A stretch of 64,000 nt of DNA from Thermohalobaculum sp050331395. GTDB lineage: Bacteria > Pseudomonadota > Alphaproteobacteria > Rhodobacterales > Rhodobacteraceae. Of this stretch, positions 16,431 to 24,215 are shown piece after piece. A program made the translations under genes and the position numbers. Position 1 is the stretch's first letter. Every line of letters starts with the position of its first letter. Where the stretch lies: positions 1 to 64,000 of the forward strand of contig JBHJGX010000032.1 in assembly GCA_050331395.1 (NCBI GenBank). The letters run 5' to 3'. The notes beneath the pieces were generated by a model. The model did not search any database. It saw nothing but the letters and a program-made list of their open reading frames with translations, and was not told where the DNA came from.

Positions 16431-19139
16431 ATGGCTACGCTCAGCGGTGAACTCAAGACTTGGCATAAAGTAACACTGGATTTCGAGAGCGCGGCGACGT
16501 TCTCCGAGACCCCGGCGACCTTCCGCGACTATCGGCTGGACGTCACCTTTACGCATGCAGAGACCGGTACGACGATCACCGTGCCGGGGTTCTTCGCAGC
16601 GGACGGCGACGCGGGCGAGACTGGCGCGACATCGGGGAACATCTGGCGGGCCAACTTCAACCCGCCGATGGACGGCACCTGGACCTATGAGGCCGAGTTT
16701 CTCGCCGGCACCGATATCGCGGCCTTGGCGACCGCAAGTGCCTCGGATCCAGGCGTGACGGCGGTACCGCTTACAAGCGCGACGACCGGCGAGCTGCCGA
16801 TCCTGCCGACCGACAAGGAAGGCGACGACTTCCGCGCCAAGGGGATGATCCTCCAGGACGACGGCACGCACTATCTCCAGCATCAGGGCGACGGAGATTA
16901 CTTTGTCCGTGGCGGCCCCGGCGTGCCGGAGAACCTTCTCGCCACGGCCGATTTCGATGGCTGGCGCCGCGGCTTCACGAGCCCCGAGGATGCCGGCCCC
17001 GGCAGTGACAACCCGAACAACGTCGCGCGCCACCAATTCGCCGCTCATGAAGGCGATTTCGTCGGCTCCCCAGACGATCTTTGGGCGATTGACGGCGAGA
17101 ACACGGGCGACGGCACCAACATCTTCGGCGCTGTGGATTATCTGGCCGCACAAGGTCAGAACACGATCTATCTTCTGACCAACACCATCGGCGGCGACGG
17201 CCGCGATGTCAGCCCCTGGGCCGATCCGAACCTCTACAATGTGGGCACGAACAAGACCTCCCTCGAAGATGCCGAAGCCGATCACAACGGTGTCGAGGTC
17301 GAGGACTTCTCAGTCTACGACGTCTCCAAGCTCGATCAGTGGGAGCGTTTGTTCGACTACATGGACGAGCGCGGGATATACAAAAACGTGCTGTTCCAGG
17401 AGACAGAGAACGACCAGCTTTTGAACGGCGGCACCCCGGTTGAGGGCAGCACGCTCAGCGTCGAGCGCATGGTCTATATGCGCGAAATGATCGCGCGCTT
17501 CGGCCACAACAACGGCATCCAGTGGAACTTGGGCGAGGAAAACACCCAGACCAACGCCGAGCGCGCCGACATGGCCGAGTGGACGAAGGCGGTGGACCCC
17601 TACGACCATCTCGTCACGATCCACAGCTACCCGGGCCAGATCGGGCAGGTCTACAATCCGCTCGTCGGCGTCGAGGCCTTCGACGGCCCGTCCTTCCAGA
17701 CCCAGGCCGGCAACATCCGCAGCCGCACCATCGAGTTCCGCGAGAAGAGCGCCGCGGCCAATGACCCCTGGGTGATCGGCTGGGACGAGGACTCGGGCTC
17801 CAATGCCGACGTCACCTCCAACAACACCGATCCGGACGAAACCCGGCCGCTTCGCGAGGGCTTCTGGGGCCATCTGACCGCGGGCGGCTCGGGCGCCAAC
17901 TGGTACCTCAAAGGCAACGGCTTCGGCGGACATTCGTTCGACCAGAACCTCGACGACTTTAGCCAGTTCGAAGTGATCTGGGAATGGACCGAGGCCGCAA
18001 CCTCGTTCTTCAATACCTACATCCCGTTCTGGGAAATGGAGATGGACGATAGTGCCACCTCCAACACGAATGACTTTGTCATGTCGAAGCCCGGCGACTA
18101 CTACGTCATTTATGCCAAGTACGGCGCGGCGGACGAAATCCGGCTGGATCTGCGCGGCGAGACGGGCGAGACCTTCGACGCGTTTTGGTACGATCCGCGG
18201 AACGGCGGCGCGCTGATCGATGCGGGCCAGATCGACGGCGGCGACTGGGTCACCTTCGCCGGCCCGCCCAACACCGCCGGCAAGGACTGGGTCCTTTTCG
18301 TGCGCAACAGCGCTCTGCCGGACACGCCGCCGAGCGTGCCGCCCTCGGACGCGCCCGAGCCCCCGGTCGACGAGCCGCCGGTAGAGGAGCCGCCCGTCGG
18401 CGATCTCGGCATCGAGCTTCGCCTGATCGAGCCCGAGACCGATGCCGATGCCGGCGCGCTCACCAATGGCGGCACGGTCGACCTCGACGATTTCGGCAAC
18501 GGGATCTCGGTCTCCGCCTTGCCGGATGCCAGCGTCGGAAGCGCGGTCTTCACGCTCGACGGCCAGGTGGTCGCCACCGAGAACGTGGCGCCCTATGCCC
18601 TCTTCGGCGACAAGAACGGCGATTTCGATGCCGGCACGATCGCGCCGGGCGGGCATGAGCTTACCGTCGATTTCTACTCGGCAAGCGGCGGCTCCGGCAC
18701 GCTCCTCGGCAGCGAGACGGTCGCCTTCGAGGTGCTCGCAGCCGATGGCGACGGTCAGCCTCCCGTCGAGGAGCCTCCCGTGGGCGAGGGCGTCTTCCTT
18801 GGCGAGAACGGCACCGTGGTGATCGAAGCCGAATCGGCGACACCGGTCGGGCAGTGGAGCGAGGTCTCTTTCGACGGTCAGACAGGTCTCCTGTGGGACG
18901 CCGCCCGCAGCAGCTATCGCAACGTGCCTGAGGGCGAGACGCTGACTTACGAATTCATGCCCGACGAGGACGGCACCTACGCCTTTGCCACCCACGCCGC
19001 GCGCATCTATTCCACAATGAATAACGGCGACCGCTACGAGAGCGGGTCGAGCGGAAAGCAGCGCACCGACACCGGTAACGACGCTTATTTTGCGCTGATC
19101 GAGGTCGATAATTTTTATGTTCTGAGGGCGACGACCTAG
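16431..19139 (+). CDS. Giant extracellular glycoside-hydrolase-like protein, N-terminal part (DUF5060 / DUF4038-type)
   Basis: 902 residues from ATG 16431 (GGGGAGAG upstream) to an in-frame TAG. Residues about 5-95 are a DUF5060-type beta domain. Residues about 125-520 look like a TIM barrel of the DUF4038/apiosidase-like kind, with QWNLGEEN at 364-371 and GWDED near 450 as probable acidic catalytic residues. Residues about 550-615 resemble the collagen-binding-like domain that often follows (YVIYAKYG, FDAFWYDPRNGG). After a Pro-rich linker come a first YALFGD module (about 660-773) and a carbohydrate-binding domain from residue 790, which the TAG cuts in half. No Sec signal, so type I secretion is likely. 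Polysaccharide substrate unknown. Confidence 0.8.
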   Translation: MATLSGELKTWHKVTLDFESAATFSETPATFRDYRLDVTFTHAETGTTITVPGFFAADGDAGETGATSGNIWRANFNPPMDGTWTYEAEFLAGTDIAALATASASDPGVTAVPLTSATTGELPILPTDKEGDDFRAKGMILQDDGTHYLQHQGDGDYFVRGGPGVPENLLATADFDGWRRGFTSPEDAGPGSDNPNNVARHQFAAHEGDFVGSPDDLWAIDGENTGDGTNIFGAVDYLAAQGQNTIYLLTNTIGGDGRDVSPWADPNLYNVGTNKTSLEDAEADHNGVEVEDFSVYDVSKLDQWERLFDYMDERGIYKNVLFQETENDQLLNGGTPVEGSTLSVERMVYMREMIARFGHNNGIQWNLGEENTQTNAERADMAEWTKAVDPYDHLVTIHSYPGQIGQVYNPLVGVEAFDGPSFQTQAGNIRSRTIEFREKSAAANDPWVIGWDEDSGSNADVTSNNTDPDETRPLREGFWGHLTAGGSGANWYLKGNGFGGHSFDQNLDDFSQFEVIWEWTEAATSFFNTYIPFWEMEMDDSATSNTNDFVMSKPGDYYVIYAKYGAADEIRLDLRGETGETFDAFWYDPRNGGALIDAGQIDGGDWVTFAGPPNTAGKDWVLFVRNSALPDTPPSVPPSDAPEPPVDEPPVEEPPVGDLGIELRLIEPETDADAGALTNGGTVDLDDFGNGISVSALPDASVGSAVFTLDGQVVATENVAPYALFGDKNGDFDAGTIAPGGHELTVDFYSASGGSGTLLGSETVAFEVLAADGDGQPPVEEPPVGEGVFLGENGTVVIEAESATPVGQWSEVSFDGQTGLLWDAARSSYRNVPEGETLTYEFMPDEDGTYAFATHAARIYSTMNNGDRYESGSSGKQRTDTGNDAYFALIEVDNFYVLRATT
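19137..19139 (+). other. In-frame amber codon interrupting the giant glycanase
   Basis: TAG lies in the same frame as the 902 codons before and the 764 sense codons after it. The flanking peptide reads LRATT-stop-IYTGLGGSDQDFRWG, continuous across a carbohydrate-binding domain. A single base change from AAG or CAG would explain it; readthrough or a sequencing error are alternatives. Confidence 0.85.
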
Positions 19140-21434
19140 ATCTACACTGGCCTAGGCGGCAGTGACCAGGACTTCCGTTGGGGCGTGAACTTCGACATCA
19201 ACGGCAATCACTTCCCCGCGGAATTCGAGCTCGAGGCCGGCAAGACTTATCGCCTCGAAGTCACCGGACGCTCGGACGGCTATGTGCTCGACCGGATGAC
19301 GCTCAACAAGGGCGGTGCCCTCCGCGACGCGAGCGTGCCCGAGTCGCCCCGCGGCACCGACGGCCCGATCGACCCGCCGCCGCCCGCCAACACCGCACCC
19401 ATTGCCGCCGATGACACGGCGGTTACCGAGGCCGGCACGCCGGTTGCCGTCGCAGTCCTTGCGAACGACACGGACGCGGATGACGACACGCTCGACGTGA
19501 CCGCGTTGTCGGACCCGGCAAATGGCAGCGTCGTGCTCTCGGGCGATGAGGTGGTCTACACGCCCGATCCGGGCTTTGCGGGCGACGAAACCTTTACCTA
19601 CACGGTCGCGGACGGCGAGGGCGCCACCGACACCGCGACCGTGACCGTCACGGTCAATCCCGAACCGGAGCCGGAACCCGAGCCCGAGCCTGAGCCGGTG
19701 GGCGATCTCCTCGTGCTGACGATCGCCGAGACTGCGGGCGACACCGATGTGGTCACGCTGACCGACGGGGCGGTGATCCCGGCCGAATTGCTCGACGGCC
19801 GCGCGGTCACGGTCTATGGCGTCGCCGCGCCCGGCGTGGACCCTGCCTCCATCGGCAGCGTCGTGCTCGATGTCCCGGGCTTCGACAGCCAGGTCGAAAG
19901 CGTGGCGCCTTATGCGCTTTTCGGCGACGCGAACGGCGACTTCAGAACCGGCAAAGCGCTCTCGCCCGGCAGCTACACGGCGACGGCGACGGTCTATGAC
20001 GGCCCGGGCGGCACCGGCGCGGTCATCGGCACTCAGTCGATCGGCTTCACTGTGGCCGAGCCGCTGCCCGAGGAAGAACCGAACCAGGCCCCGGTCGCGT
20101 TCGGCGAGACGGCCGTCCTCGACGAGGACAGCACCGCGCTTGTCGATATCCTTGCCAATGACAGCGATCCGGACGGCGACCAGATCTCGCTCGAGATCCT
20201 GTCGGGTCCCGCGAACGGCACGGCGAGCCCGACGGCGAACGGTCTCTCCTACACCCCGGCGCAAAACTTCAACGGCTCGGACACGGTGAGCTACCGGGTC
20301 GTCGATGCGGACGGCCTCGCCAGCGCGCCGGTCGCCCTCGAGCTGACCGTCACTCCGGTGAACGACGCGCCCGTGGTGGCGCCCGACCTGACCTTCACGA
20401 TCGAGGAGGAGACCGGGCTCACGCTCGGCGCGTTGGACATCGCCGACGACGTGGAGAGCGAGAACCTCTATTTCCTCGAAGTGACCGGCGAGCAAAACGG
20501 CCGCGTCGATCTGGTCGGCGAGGCCAGCCTTCTGCAATACACCCCCGATGCCGACTTCTTCGGCACCGAGACGCTGACTGTCCGGATTTGGGATCAGCTC
20601 GACGACAGCTCGGTCGGCGAGGGGACGATTACCGTGACCGTCACCGATGTGCCGGAACCGGAGCCCGAGCCCGAGCCCGAGCCGACGGTGCCGGAGCTGA
20701 GCTTTGCGATTGCAGAGACGGCCGGGGACACCATCGTCGTCGAGACGCTCACCGACGGCATGACCCTCGACCCGGCGCTCTTCGGCGACGATCAGCTGAC
20801 GATCTTCGCCACGACCGAGGACGACGCCCAGGTCGGCAGCGTGCGCCTGTCGCTCAATGACGGGCCGTCTCAGCTCGAGAACGTCGAGCCTTACGCGCTC
20901 TTTGGCGACATGGATGGGGATTTCTCGGACGGTACGACGCTCGGCGAGGGCGACTATGTCCTCGAATACGAGGTGTTCGGCGAGGCGGACGGGAAAGATC
21001 TGGTGACGTCCGGCTCGCTCGGCTTCACGGTCGCGACACCGCCCGAGCCCGAGCCCGAGCCTGCGGTCGAACCGGTGCCCTTCGACATCGGCATCTACAC
21101 GACGGCGGCAACAACGACCGACGAGAAGATCGCCACGCTCACCGACGGGGCAGTCCTCGATGCGGATGCGCTCGCCGACGAGGGGCAGCTCTCCATCGGG
21201 TTGCTCTCGACGGACGACACGCTCGATATCGGCTCGGTCCGGATGACGATCGGCGAGATCAGCCAGATCGAGAATGTCGAGCCCTATGCGCTCTTCGGGA
21301 ATATGCGCGACGACTATCGCCCGGGCATGACCATGGAGCCCGGGGATTACACCTTGACCGTCGAAGTCTTCGAGGAACGGGGTGCAAAAGGCAGCATTAT
21401 GACCGAGTTCGACGTCGACTTCTCGGTCATTTGA
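19140..21434 (+). CDS. Giant extracellular protein, C-terminal part (same frame, after the amber codon)
   Basis: 764 codons with no start codon or ribosome site of their own near the TAG; the first in-frame start candidate is a GTG at 19185. It completes the carbohydrate-binding domain (DINGNHFPAEFELEAGKTYRLEV), then has a cadherin/VCBS-like repeat (19390-19656, with NDTDADDDTLDV and GDETFTYTVADGEG), a (EP)n linker, YALFGD module 2 (about 19700-20058), two cadherin-like repeats (20083-20650), a linker, module 3 (about 20694-21033), a linker and module 4 (about 21078-21431). Such tandem Ig-like arrays are typical of type I-secreted adhesins and glycanases; no RTX nonapeptides are visible. Only translated as part of the upstream protein if the TAG is bypassed. 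Confidence 0.75.
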   Translation: MYTGLGGSDQDFRWGVNFDINGNHFPAEFELEAGKTYRLEVTGRSDGYVLDRMTLNKGGALRDASVPESPRGTDGPIDPPPPANTAPIAADDTAVTEAGTPVAVAVLANDTDADDDTLDVTALSDPANGSVVLSGDEVVYTPDPGFAGDETFTYTVADGEGATDTATVTVTVNPEPEPEPEPEPEPVGDLLVLTIAETAGDTDVVTLTDGAVIPAELLDGRAVTVYGVAAPGVDPASIGSVVLDVPGFDSQVESVAPYALFGDANGDFRTGKALSPGSYTATATVYDGPGGTGAVIGTQSIGFTVAEPLPEEEPNQAPVAFGETAVLDEDSTALVDILANDSDPDGDQISLEILSGPANGTASPTANGLSYTPAQNFNGSDTVSYRVVDADGLASAPVALELTVTPVNDAPVVAPDLTFTIEEETGLTLGALDIADDVESENLYFLEVTGEQNGRVDLVGEASLLQYTPDADFFGTETLTVRIWDQLDDSSVGEGTITVTVTDVPEPEPEPEPEPTVPELSFAIAETAGDTIVVETLTDGMTLDPALFGDDQLTIFATTEDDAQVGSVRLSLNDGPSQLENVEPYALFGDMDGDFSDGTTLGEGDYVLEYEVFGEADGKDLVTSGSLGFTVATPPEPEPEPAVEPVPFDIGIYTTAATTTDEKIATLTDGAVLDADALADEGQLSIGLLSTDDTLDIGSVRMTIGEISQIENVEPYALFGNMRDDYRPGMTMEPGDYTLTVEVFEERGAKGSIMTEFDVDFSVI

Positions 21435-21444
21435 TCCTTCGCGC

Positions 21445-21468
21445 GGGCGGGGAGCCATCTCTCCGCCC
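21445..21468 (+). terminator. Hairpin after the giant glycanase
   Basis: GGGCGGGGAG (21445-21454) pairs with CTCTCCGCCC (21459-21468) around CCAT, one G-T wobble, 11 bases after the stop codon. There is no U-tract, so termination would be weak. Confidence 0.45.
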
Positions 21469-21619
21469 CAACCCACAATGCGCCCTCGCGGAGCTCCGGC
21501 TCTTCGGGGGCGTTTTCCGTCAGAGCGAAGGGGCCTCGGTCGCGCGGTCGAGTTTCGGTTTGTGACCCGGGCGGGACAGGGTAGTCTTGTGGATAGTTCC
21601 GGAGCCGAGGACCGCCCCG

Positions 21620-22081
21620 ATGACCCGCGTCTCGCATCTGCGCATTCCGCTCGTCGCCAAGCGTGGACGTTTGACGGAACGGCTGCCCGAGCATCCTTGG
21701 GCGGATGCAGTGCCGGTCCCGGTGCCGCGCTCGGCTCAGATGACGGCGACGGCCGGGACGCTCCTCGACATTCAGCATGCCGCCCGGCGGGCTCGCGCCG
21801 AGGCCCGGTCGCTCAGCCCGCTCTATCTCGACCGGATCGAGGCGCAATTGCGGGCCGAGCGTGCGGTCGAAGAACACCTCGAGCGGGGGCGCGTCCGCAC
21901 GCGCGCCGAGGTGCGCCGGGCGACCGATCCGGACCGCGGTAAATCCGACGGGCGCTTCCACCGGTTTCCCGCCGACCGCTCCACGGGCGTGCTGGGGCTT
22001 CTCGGCATGGTCGCGGCGGCGTTCGGCGCGATCTGCGCGCCTTTCCTCGTCTTCTTCGCGTTGGTTCTGCTCTTTCTTTGA
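21620..22081 (+). CDS. Hypothetical protein with C-terminal membrane helix
   Basis: 153 residues from ATG 21620 (GAGG about 10 bases upstream). The first 115 residues are basic and polar, with a charged helical stretch (RIEAQLRAERAVEEHLERG). The last 30 residues form one strong transmembrane helix (LLGMVAAAFGAICAPFLVFF), giving a tail-anchored layout. No family recognised. Codon usage matches neighbours. Confidence 0.5.
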   Translation: MTRVSHLRIPLVAKRGRLTERLPEHPWADAVPVPVPRSAQMTATAGTLLDIQHAARRARAEARSLSPLYLDRIEAQLRAERAVEEHLERGRVRTRAEVRRATDPDRGKSDGRFHRFPADRSTGVLGLLGMVAAAFGAICAPFLVFFALVLLFL

Positions 22082-22226
22082 GCGGATCTGCGCGCCCGGC
22101 GCTCAGGCCGAAGGTATTTGCTTAATTTTTCAGCAGATCCGGCTGGTGGGATCGTCGATCCCCCTTGCCCGCAGCCGGTTTGCACTGCACCGTAAGGCTT
22201 AAGCGAAGCCATCCCCGCGAGCGCCC

Positions 22227-22799
22227 ATGAAGATCGTCGTCATCGAGCGCGACCGAGACCGGGCCTTGCAGATCGTCGACGGCTTGTCGGAAGCGGGCGA
22301 TTACGACGTGTCGGTCATCGGCGATACCAGCGGACTGACGCGTCGGCTGGCGCAGATCCGGCCGGATCTCGTGCTGATCGACCTCGAGGATCCGAGCCGC
22401 GACGTGCTCGAGGAACTCGCCCTCGCTTCGGGATCGAGCGAACGGCCGGTCGCGATGTTCGTCGACCGCAGCGACGATGGGCTGACCCGGGCAGCGATCG
22501 AGGCGGGCGTCAGCGCCTATGTGGTCGACGGCTTGCGCAAGGAACGCATCAAACCGGTGCTCGATGCCGCGATCGCCCGGTTCAATCTGATGAGCCGGAT
22601 GCGCCGCGAGCTCGAGGCGACCAAGGCCGCGCTGGCCGAACGCAAGACCATCGACAAAGCGAAGGGGTTGCTGATGACCGCAAAGGGTCTCTCGGAGGAG
22701 GAGGCCTATGCGCTCCTACGCAAGACCGCCATGGATCAGGGCCGGAAGATCGTCGATGTGGCCAGCGCCCTCGTCACCGCTTCGGATCTGTTGCGGTGA
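22227..22799 (+). CDS. nasT: NasT: nitrate-responsive ANTAR antiterminator
   Basis: 190 residues. Residues about 1-120 form a receiver-like domain (KIVVIERDRDRAL, LVLIDLEDPSRDVLEE). Residues about 130-188 are an ANTAR RNA-binding domain (ERKTIDKAKGLLMTAKGLSEEEAYALLRK, split here from the following TAMDQGRKIVDVA). In Azotobacter and Paracoccus, NasT binds nitrate-operon leader RNA and prevents termination, while NasS restrains it without nitrate. The last bases overlap the nasS start (GTGA), so both are made in step. A matching RNA leader lies 1.3 kb downstream before nrtA. Confidence 0.92.
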   Translation: MKIVVIERDRDRALQIVDGLSEAGDYDVSVIGDTSGLTRRLAQIRPDLVLIDLEDPSRDVLEELALASGSSERPVAMFVDRSDDGLTRAAIEAGVSAYVVDGLRKERIKPVLDAAIARFNLMSRMRRELEATKAALAERKTIDKAKGLLMTAKGLSEEEAYALLRKTAMDQGRKIVDVASALVTASDLLR

Positions 22800-23974
22800 G
22801 CCGCTTTTCCATCGACTGCGGGTTCATTCCGCTCGTCGACGCGGCCCCGCTGGTGATCGCGCGCGAGATGGGGTTCGCCGCCGAAGAGGGCTTCGACCTC
22901 CGGCTTCACCGGGAGCCGTCCTGGTCCGCGCTCCGGGATAAGCTGGCGCTCGGGCGGCTGACGGCTGCGCATATGCTCGCGCCCGTCCCGGTGGCCATGT
23001 CGATGGGGATCGGCGGGCTCGCGGTCGGGATCGACGCGCTCATGGTGCTGTCGGTGAACGGCAACACAATCGGGGTGTCGGTTGCACTGGCCGAGCGCAT
23101 GCGCGAGACCGGCGTACCGAACGATATCATGGCCGCCGAGGCGATCGGGCGGCGTCTGATCGATGCGGCCGTGCCGCCGCTCCGGGTCGGCGTGCCGTTC
23201 CCGGTCTCGATGCATGCGGAGTTATTCTACTATTGGCTCGAAGCGCTCGGAGTGCGGGCGCCGCGGGACCTCGTCGTGCGCACCGTGCCACCGCCGCAGA
23301 TGGCCGACGCGATGGCGGCGGGCGAGATCGACGCGTTCTGCGTGGGCGAGCCGTGGGGCAGCCTCGCGGTCGCGGCCGGCGTGGCCGAGATCATCCTGCC
23401 CGGCGCTGCGATCTGGCAGTTCGCGCCGGAAAAGACGCTCGCGGTGCGGCGGTCCTGGGGAGAGGCCGAGCCCGGTGCGGCAGCGTCGCTGATGCGGGCG
23501 GTCTGGCGGGCGGCGCGGTGGCTCTCCGACCCGGCGCATCGGGTCGCCGCGTCCGAGATCATGGCCGGCGGCGCGTATCTCGACGTCGGGGCCGAGGTTA
23601 TCGAACGCACGATGGCAGGCCGGCTCGTCCTCGATGCCTCGGGCGCCGAGCGCGAGGTGCCGCGGTTGATCGAGTATTTCGACGGCGCTGCGACCTTTCC
23701 GTGGCGGAGCCAGGCGGTCTGGATCGCCGACCGCCTCGCGCGGCGTTTCGGCCTCGACCCGGCCGAGGCGGCAGCGGCCGCGCGCGCCTGCTTCCGGCCC
23801 GATCTCTATCGTTCGGCGCTCGGCCCGCTCGGGGCCGATCTCCCCGGCGCCTCGGAAAAGGTCGAAGGCGTGCTGGAGGCGCGCACCCCGGTGGCCTCGT
23901 CGACAGGCGAGATGTTCCTCGGGCCCGATACCTTCTTCGATGGCCGCAGCTTCGATCCGGCCGGGGTTGGTTGA
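22796..23974 (+). CDS. nasS: NasS: nitrate sensor, NrtA-like
   Basis: 392 residues from a GTG overlapping the nasT stop. It resembles the nitrate-binding protein NrtA/CmpA (IDCGFIPLVDAAPLVIARE, then AAHMLAPVPVAMSMG and DAFCVGEPWGSLA) but has no signal peptide, as expected for the cytoplasmic sensor that holds NasT inactive until nitrate or nitrite binds. The order nasT-nasS is inverted relative to the commonly described nasS-nasT. Confidence 0.9.
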   Translation: MSRFSIDCGFIPLVDAAPLVIAREMGFAAEEGFDLRLHREPSWSALRDKLALGRLTAAHMLAPVPVAMSMGIGGLAVGIDALMVLSVNGNTIGVSVALAERMRETGVPNDIMAAEAIGRRLIDAAVPPLRVGVPFPVSMHAELFYYWLEALGVRAPRDLVVRTVPPPQMADAMAAGEIDAFCVGEPWGSLAVAAGVAEIILPGAAIWQFAPEKTLAVRRSWGEAEPGAAASLMRAVWRAARWLSDPAHRVAASEIMAGGAYLDVGAEVIERTMAGRLVLDASGAEREVPRLIEYFDGAATFPWRSQAVWIADRLARRFGLDPAEAAAAARACFRPDLYRSALGPLGADLPGASEKVEGVLEARTPVASSTGEMFLGPDTFFDGRSFDPAGVG

Positions 23975-24072
23975 CGGCGATTTGCCCATGTTTTGAGCAA
24001 ACTGCGGTATCTGCCACAGTATCGACATTTTCGGCTTGATGCTGCGGCGCCGAAGTGTCATCAAAGTGAAAC

Positions 24073-24092
24073 GTCGGGCAAAGGGGTCCGAC
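24073..24092 (+). promoter_or_regulatory. ANTAR-target hairpin P1 in nrtA leader
   Basis: GTCGGGC and GTCCGAC form a 7-bp stem (one G-U) around the hexaloop AAAGGG. A at loop position 1 and G at position 4 are the hallmark of RNA hairpins bound by ANTAR proteins. Confidence 0.8.
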
Positions 24093-24121
24093 ACCGAGTT
24101 TACCCTCGACGCCGTGGGTTC

Positions 24122-24137
24122 CGAGCAAGGCCGCTCG
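24122..24137 (+). promoter_or_regulatory. ANTAR-target hairpin P2 overlapping the terminator
   Basis: CGAGC and GCTCG form a 5-bp stem around hexaloop AAGGCC (A1, G4), 29 bases after P1. Its loop and 3' arm (24129-24137) are the same bases as the 5' arm of the terminator, so the two structures exclude each other. Confidence 0.8.
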
Positions 24138-24183
24138 TTCTGTCGTGACGCAAGTCGCGCAGCGCGAGCGGCCTTTTTTGTTT
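24129..24183 (+). terminator. Leader terminator (attenuator) of the nitrate operon
   Basis: GGCCGCTCG (24129-24137) pairs with CGAGCGGCC (24165-24173), followed by six T, a G and four more T. A strong intrinsic terminator, 33 bases before nrtA. With P1 and P2 it forms an attenuator that NasT should open in response to nitrate. Confidence 0.9.
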
Positions 24184-24215
24184 TGGCGCCAGAGGCGCCC
24201 GAGGACGAGGAAAAG

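Noticed and set aside
19100..19190. Frameshift as the cause of the break in the giant glycanase
   Set aside because: Counting codons shows that the parts before and after have the same frame (19185 minus 16383 is divisible by 3); only the TAG interrupts it.
19660..21072. Repeated GAGCCCGAGCCC tracts as a CRISPR or satellite array
   Set aside because: They encode Pro-Glu linkers between domains, lie inside one reading frame, and have no spacer-repeat structure.
19152..21476. 774-codon minus-strand frame opposite the cadherin-like repeats
   Set aside because: Mirrors the repetitive Asp/Gly/Glu codons of the giant protein; no signal, motif or ribosome site.
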